From positions 1-24,511 of the forward strand of contig JAQGAU010000727.1 in NCBI GenBank assembly GCA_034698045.1: a stretch of DNA of 24,511 nucleotides. Reading direction: 5' to 3'. Each line of letters opens with the position of its first letter. Within the stretch, counting starts at the first letter, position 1. This stretch comes from Paramacrobiotus richtersi. Taxonomy: Eukaryota > Tardigrada > Eutardigrada > Parachela > Macrobiotidae. The notes beneath the pieces were generated by a model. It saw only the letters and a list, made by a program, of their open reading frames with translations, was not told the DNA's origin and searched no databases. Both the position numbers and the translations under genes were made by a program. Positions 19,101 to 24,511 of the stretch are shown one piece after another.

Positions 19101-22100
19101 AGCACCACTACGCACAAGGTTTAACTTCGTTGCACAACGACAGTCTGCTGCAACGCAAACATGAAATTCTGGATAAGGGAGTTGCAGCCTTTGACAATAG
19201 TTCGCGAGTATCATACGCCGGGTTTGCAAGAAAACAAGAGGACAAGCGAGCTGCACTCCTGGTAATGTAGACTTTCCATTTTTCAGTCTATACGATTAAT
19301 GTGATCAGCACGCAGTTTTAACTTATCTTCCGAGTATGATACAACCGGCAACCAGCATCTTTATACTGTATTAGGAACGTCTACTAATGATTGGCAGATT
19401 CACAGTACACCTGGCGAAGGAAAAGTATCGAAATCATATGGACAAAGTAAGAAATGTTACTCGTTCTATGCATTAAAAGTTTGACGTTATGGTTGTCATA
19501 TATACATCAGGATATTGCCGACAACTTCTACAATATGTCCAAACTAATCCAACGCCATGGCAAGTGGAAGACAACTGTCCAGCTAGAGGTTCTGGATAAT
19601 AATACGGATATAACCCGCAAGCCAGAAATTTACAACAAAACGTTGATTTTGTTCGAAACCGAAATTAATCTTCTGCTCGATCAGTATGTGCATAAAGTCG
19701 TACAAGAAGACAAGAATCTGAAAAGAGCGATCGCCGATACTGTAGTGACCTACAACAGCTTCATGAATCAGGTAAAACTATGCAGTTAATTAATTAAACA
19801 CGTGCAGGACGTCACCGAACGTGTAACACAAAACATGCATTGTACAGAGTCTGTCCGATTTCCCTTTGCCGGAGAATGTGCTACAAGAAAGATCGCGCAA
19901 TGCTTCACAACATGTTCGAATAGGATTTCTTCAGACAGGTGTGGTGAAATCCAAATCAGCTACCGTCGGTCAAGAGCTGCAGACGATGCTGACTGCTCGC
20001 CTGCAAAGCGAAGGACACAAATATTTCGAAGCCAATCGGAACGAAAAGGTGAAAAAACATACAGTACTTGTCGCTAATTACTTCACTCGATAATACCCAC
20101 TGTGACATCTGTTGACGATCCTCCATTCAGAACTTATGTTAACGTTTTGCTAACGCACAAGTTTATATTACAGGCGCGTAGAATGACGATTTCACGGGCT
20201 GCTGTAGACTTCACAAAAGAGAGGTATCGTGTGCGCATGGACGAGGTACATTAAATTTTACTCGTTTCGAAAACATTTGCGACAAATTTTTATGAATTCA
20301 GGATGTTGCCAAAAACTTCTTCACTCCAGTTGAACTGGAGGAACGGCATAATCAATGGAAGAATAGTCTAAGGGAGATGTACTTAGACGATAACACGGAA
20401 ATCACCAGCAAAAGAGACATGTACAATGCGACAGTAGCGTTGTACGAATCCGAAATCGCATCGCTGAAGGACCGATATGTCAGCAGCACTGAACAAGAGC
20501 ACACATATCTAAATGCTGCCATCGTTGATGCTACAAACGAGTATAACGAGATTATGGATCGAGTAAGAGCCGGTGCACTTTTGAGATTTCCAGGTAGCCG
20601 ATAACGATGACTACCAAGTATTCTTATTGCTTGTAAACAGAGCCTCTCGGAATATCCACTGCCAAAGACTGTTCTTCAAGCCAAAAGCAGCCAAGCTTTT
20701 TCAGCAGTTCGACCGAAGCTTCTGCAAAGCCGCGTTCTTAGGTCAAAGCCGGACGCTATACATTACCAAGAACAGCTGATCGAAGACTTGGAAAAAAACA
20801 GTTCAAAGAAGTATTACGATGATAACAACCAGCAGATAGAATCCATGCGGGATGACATACCAAGTCTAACTGGAGTTTTTAGTCAACTTGGCAGTACTTT
20901 ATTGAACAAATGGCTCCCAGCCGCTGGGGATGCCCTTAGTTTTGCTACAGGTAAACTACAGAAATCACTCAAAAGGGGCTAAAATGCGGAACGTTCTTTG
21001 CATTTACAATTGCTCAGATGTGCACTTATCTTCTGTCTGCCTGTTCGGAATTATAAAAACTTCTTACTGATACTTTTTTAATGTTGTTGCCCAAAGTTGC
21101 ATGTCTCAGGTGTTCATATGCTTTGCAGGAAATCCTTGGGTCATCGCAGTGAAGGCTGCAATCACAGCCATACCCAAGATTGTCCGATTGGTTATTCTTC
21201 TGACCAATGAACAGCACGATGCCAAATTTCAACGTATGATACAGGAGTTTAAGGTTGTCAATGATCGTCTGTCCGTCCTGGAAGCTAAGATTGTGCAGTA
21301 CCATACATTTCGGCCCGTTAAAGATGAATACAGGCAGCACTTGCAGACTATAAGTAATATCAAGAACAAAGTCAATGCCATGCTGCAGAACACGAATAAC
21401 GCTACAAAAGACGAATTCCTCCGTATCTGCGAACTGCAGGATCCGTCCAATATTCTTAACTGGATGAAAGAGCGTGCGACCGGACATTATGGAAACATTT
21501 TGGGATACTTTCTTTCTGACATTATTGAGGTTCGTAGTTATGGTTTGAAGTCTATGTCCTATTACGCATGATAGCAACATAGAGAACTGCTTATGTTTCT
21601 AATGTGGTCTGACTCGTTCTCGTATTTGTATATGCAGGGGACAGAATATAATCGTACAGCCTATGGTTTCTGGATGGAAAGTATTATGGCACTCAACACA
21701 CAAGCAATCCTGTACCGACTGATGTACATGCAGACCAGCGGGAAATTCGACAATGCAACTATGACATCCCAAACAATGCACATGGAACTCGAAGCACAAA
21801 TCATTGCCGATGCCTTGACCGCGGCCGATACCCAACTCAGATCAGACTACTCTGTCAGTCAACTTGAAAAGGACATCAGATCCCAACTGGTATCGTATCA
21901 TAACCGCCTCGACACCAAAGCGGCATCCGATAAATTATTTATGTTCTTGTCCGCAAAGTATAATTGGGTCAACTGGATGGTGGCGTTGTACAGCGACAAT
22001 GACGCATGTGGTGATTCTTTCCACGGCATAGCTGAACGCAGTTATCCGTCTACGGACGGTACGCAATCTGGAATGATTGTTCTGAAACCGGTGGTAAAAT

Positions 22101-22513
22101 GGAACGCCATCATCGCCTGGAAGAGTGATGATGCAATCCAGGCCTCGCCCAACCCCGAACGAGAAATGGCGCAGGTGAAGCGGAAAGTTAGTGCCTTTAC
22201 CAGCGAATCGCATTATGAGCACCAACAAACACCCACTGCCACATGGGTGAGAGGCATTCGTAATGCTGGAGTATTCTGGCACTCGGAGCTGAAGCACTAC
22301 GTAAGTTCTGCGCGCTTACGATGGGATGCGGTGGTAATTGTGAAGAACGAATGCACTCTGGAGGTACGACCATCGGAGACTCCGGATTCCCGGTTTTTCG
22401 TTAAGTTCTTCGATGGGTACAACTGCGAATTCAAGAACAAACCGTTTCTATGTGGAACTTTGCTGCGATGGGGTCAGGCACATATTATCGTGTTCCCAGC
22501 TGGGAACCGATAG
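16197..22513 (+). CDS. Copy C: tandem paralogue of copy B, GTPase fusion protein with altered G3 motif
   Basis: Seventeen exons: 16197..16340, 16488..16664, 16911..17186, 17712..17808, 17922..18061, 18263..18395, 18572..18699, 18782..18838, 18977..19261, 19375..19446, 19511..19771, 19848..20048, 20174..20245, 20302..20562, 20641..20950, 21129..21529, 21638..22513; 1296 residues. All internal exons have exactly the same lengths as in B; only the first and last differ (144 and 876 nt against 129 and 873). Residues 1-30 are signal-peptide-like, then PCWC. P-loop GRYRSGKS (87-94), TKGIW (about 145-149), G3 reads DTQY (171-174) instead of DTQG, G4 RDW (245-247). Modules: helical repeats about 385-479, 480-590 and 658-768; hydrophobic then helical region about 870-1005; C-terminal region 1006-1296. 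I count about 17 N-X-S/T sequons. The first ATG in frame (16026) is not used because that stretch is not conserved in B. Loss of the G3 glycine may impair GTP hydrolysis. Confidence 0.85.
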
Positions 22514-23318
22514 GGACTAGGGATATCTGATTCTTATGTCTGCTACGCCCGCTGCACTATTTTGTGCGGTTTTTTCATTGTACATGCGCCAATTGTCCAA
22601 TAGTGATTGTTTACACGGCTTTCCCGCTCTTTTACTCTGTCTGCCATGAAGAATTACTCTACCGGCATCTTGGCGGAGCGATGTTAATACGTACTTGTTT
22701 CGTTTCTAATTAAAGACCATACCAATTAAAAGGGCTCCAGCTGATCAGTACCATCTTAGCGGAACTTTTAAATGTCAGTCCTGACGCCCAAATGCGGCTG
22801 GTTTTAGTTTCAAGTGAGCCGAGAGGGATTCCTGCTGTTAGAACAACTGAAGAAGGGTAAATAGAACTGTGCAATGTGGCTTTTTTTCGAATTACACCGG
22901 ATCTTCAAGTTGACACAGCAGCTCAATGTCAGATGACGCCACTCGTCGCAAGCATTGGCCTTTGTTGGCATGAGAAAATAGTCAGCATGACGCGTTTGGC
23001 ATTATAATATTCCGTAAAGGAATAATATTCAGAATTCACACTGGTGATATTATTTTGATGAGTGGGCTATACTAAACAACCTGGTTAATTGTTTTTGCCA
23101 TCGAGTCTTGTCCTTTATACATTTGACGCGATTGATTAATGATCATGAAGAATACTGCGAAAAAGAAGCCGATCGACAATACCAGTTCGACATTACCCCA
23201 TTATTATGAAACTGTGAACTGTATAATTATTTATCTGGGGGCGGTTTAATAACGCACCCACAAAATACTAACGTAATTTACTCATCGGAGATTCGGAACT
23301 ACAGGAGAAATTATTGAT
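22514..23318. other. Intergenic stretch between copy C and the GPCR (convergent 3' ends)
   Basis: The first about 200 bp match the 3' flanks of B and A (CTCTACCGGCATCTTGG near 22657-22673). The remainder is AT-rich with no convincing coding frame. It should hold the 3' UTRs of copy C (+ strand) and the receptor (- strand). An imperfect inverted repeat around 23006-23031 is too weak to call. Confidence 0.5.
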
Positions 23319-24341
23319 TCAAACACCGTGAATCTTTCGGCCATTATACGGACACCGATCACAGAACCGCGTCATGTAGCTCTGCAGATTACTAACACTA
23401 ATACAAAACACTATCGGATCCAGCAACGCCTGTAATGGAAACAGTGCCGCTTGCACGCCACGCAGTGTTTCCCAGCCTTTCGGCGATGTATAATTGCATA
23501 TTTCATAGTAAACAATACTCGGTATCCAGCACACCGCACTACTAACCGCCAACAACGTCACCACAACAAATGGTCGTGATCCGTTCCGCTTCGTCCGAAC
23601 CACTTGCGCTGAACTGTTTCTTTCGGCGGAAAGATTCGACATAATCGAGCGCCCGGGGATCTTTCGCTTCCTCTTTTGCAGCTGTTTCCAAGCTAGAAGC
23701 GGGTAGCTTAAAGGGACAAACAACTGCGGAATATCGAAGATCCAGTAGGACATAAACATGGCCCAGGCAAACTGGGCTTGTCGGTTCAACCAGCAGTCAT
23801 TCTCCAACGGGAGTCGATAGTACAATCTATCCTGAATCACTCCAGGTAACTGGACAATGTGCAGATAGATGACAACTCCCAAACACAGTAGCCAGGCGAC
23901 ACTCGATGTATGACGGATCTTATACGATATCGGCCAAAACAATGCCCATGCCCGGTTGATACTCATGAGACCGTGGAAATGAATTGTGACCCCAGCGAGA
24001 ATATACTGGCTGTAGATGTACAAGGTACAGGCGCCATCTCCAATCCACCAGCGTTGATAAGGCTGGGTTAGGATGTTGACTGTGTTGTGCAGGGCGACAT
24101 AGAGTATGTTGCTGATTAATAAAGCGATGACATAGGCGTTAAAGGGCGTTCGAAGACTCTTGTGTTTCAGGAGGATGATCAGGACAAGCGTGTTGAGCAA
24201 AAGTGTCGCTGTTGTCAGGCTGACAATGGAAACGCCTGAAGCATTGTTGTAGGTCCTGTTTCCGGATTCCGATAGCGGTAATCCTGGTTTGTGATTGCTG
24301 ATGGTCCAGTTTACCGTATCGTTCATTGTGATTTTGTTCAA
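23319..24341 (-). CDS. Intronless class A (rhodopsin-like) G-protein-coupled receptor, orphan
   Basis: A single open frame of 340 residues with seven hydrophobic segments. The extracellular N-terminus has four sequons (N7, N11, N28, N33). Class A landmarks: N50 in TM1 (LLLNTLVLIILL), C105 before TM3 and C183 in the second extracellular loop for the usual disulfide, CWIP (271-274) in TM6, and DPIVF (308-312) in place of NPxxY in TM7. The DRY motif reads NRA (129-131), and the TM2 acidic site appears to be Asn (N78). A basic third loop (KRKRK, 223-227) precedes TM6. It acts at the plasma membrane; the ligand and G-protein partner cannot be told. A second Met at residue 6 is an alternative start. 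The intronless structure contrasts with all neighbours and fits lineage-expanded, retrocopy-derived receptor families. Long tracts after TM3 (AWALFWPISY) recall expanded tardigrade receptors, from memory. Confidence 0.9.
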   Translation of the reverse strand: MNKITMNDTVNWTISNHKPGLPLSESGNRTYNNASGVSIVSLTTATLLLNTLVLIILLKHKSLRTPFNAYVIALLISNILYVALHNTVNILTQPYQRWWIGDGACTLYIYSQYILAGVTIHFHGLMSINRAWALFWPISYKIRHTSSVAWLLCLGVVIYLHIVQLPGVIQDRLYYRLPLENDCWLNRQAQFAWAMFMSYWIFDIPQLFVPLSYPLLAWKQLQKRKRKIPGRSIMSNLSAERNSSAQVVRTKRNGSRPFVVVTLLAVSSAVCWIPSIVYYEICNYTSPKGWETLRGVQAALFPLQALLDPIVFCISVSNLQSYMTRFCDRCPYNGRKIHGV

Positions 24342-24511
24342 ATGTCATTCTTGGAGACGGAAAAGTACTGCGATCGATCTTGACAGCCTCGTCAAACAGA
24401 GAGGAAGCCGGTGAATGTTACAGGGTGTATCTAAAACGTGGCGACCACGGACGTGGTTGTGGTCGGCTGTGGTTGTGGTTTCCGGTGACCTTTGTGGCCG
24501 TTAGTGGTCGA
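24342..24511. other. Upstream flank of the GPCR with GTGG-rich low-complexity tract
   Basis: Putative promoter or 5' UTR of the minus-strand receptor. Positions about 24451-24481 are a degenerate TGTGGT/CGTGGT repeat (GTGGTTGTGGTCGGCTGTGG). No gene is seen. Confidence 0.45.

Larger units (their letters stand above)
15310..22740 (+). repeat. Tandem segmental duplication, unit 2 (contains copy C)
   Basis: Direct-repeat partner of about 8180-15300. Main length differences are in introns: intron 2 is 246 nt against 107 in B, intron 3 is 525 against 227, and intron 12 is 125 against 261. Boundaries are approximate. Confidence 0.8.

Noticed and set aside
22981..23035. Inverted repeat around ATTCC...GGAAT downstream of copy C
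   Set aside because: Only short arms match; the rest is AT-rich and fits chance.
1..24511. CRISPR arrays, tRNA or rRNA genes, transposases, viral genes
   Set aside because: None seen on either strand; the repeats present are a gene duplication, short inverted repeats and one 10-bp tandem tract.

Overview
The window is nuclear DNA of a small invertebrate animal, most likely a tardigrade (Hypsibius-like). Genes are split by short GT-AG introns (about 60-500 nt), and there are no operons or bacterial signals. The lineage call is inferred from the style of the BTB-BACK protein and of the intronless class A receptor ('INRAW..FWP.SY' after TM3); it rests on memory, not on a search.

Layout, left to right: (1) the 3' part of an unrecognised gene with a possible F-box-like segment (to 1823, + strand); (2) a decayed 5'-truncated pseudogene, here called copy A (about 2562-4743, +); (3) a complete six-exon BTB-BACK gene (5538-7704, +); (4) two complete 17-exon tandem paralogues, copy B (8932-15080, +) and copy C (16197-22513, +); (5) an intronless rhodopsin-type GPCR on the minus strand (23319-24341), convergent with copy C. 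B and C lie in a direct tandem duplication with a unit of about 7.1 kb (roughly 8180-15300 and 15310-22740) that includes both 5' and 3' flanks.

The most interesting content is the A/B/C family. B and C encode about 1290 and 1296 residues. In order they carry an N-terminal signal-peptide-like segment, an atlastin/GBP-type GTPase domain (P-loop GxYRSGKS, switch I TKGIW, G3 DTQG or DTQY, G4 RDW), a middle region with at least two tandem copies of an atlastin-like three-helix module made by duplication of three exons, a long helical region, and a Cys-containing, probably beta-rich C-terminal region. The C-terminal half is reminiscent of the vertebrate rapunzel family. This layout, with a signal peptide and about 17 N-glycosylation sequons in C, suggests a large dynamin-superfamily GTPase routed into the secretory pathway, which is unusual. 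Copy C has Tyr in place of the G3 glycine that B keeps, so the pair may be an active and an inactive partner. Copy A keeps only the 3' exons and is inactivated by frameshifts, a nonsense codon, an insertion and an 82-codon deletion.

Exon boundaries were read by eye from splice consensus, reading phase and agreement between paralogues; no transcript data were available.
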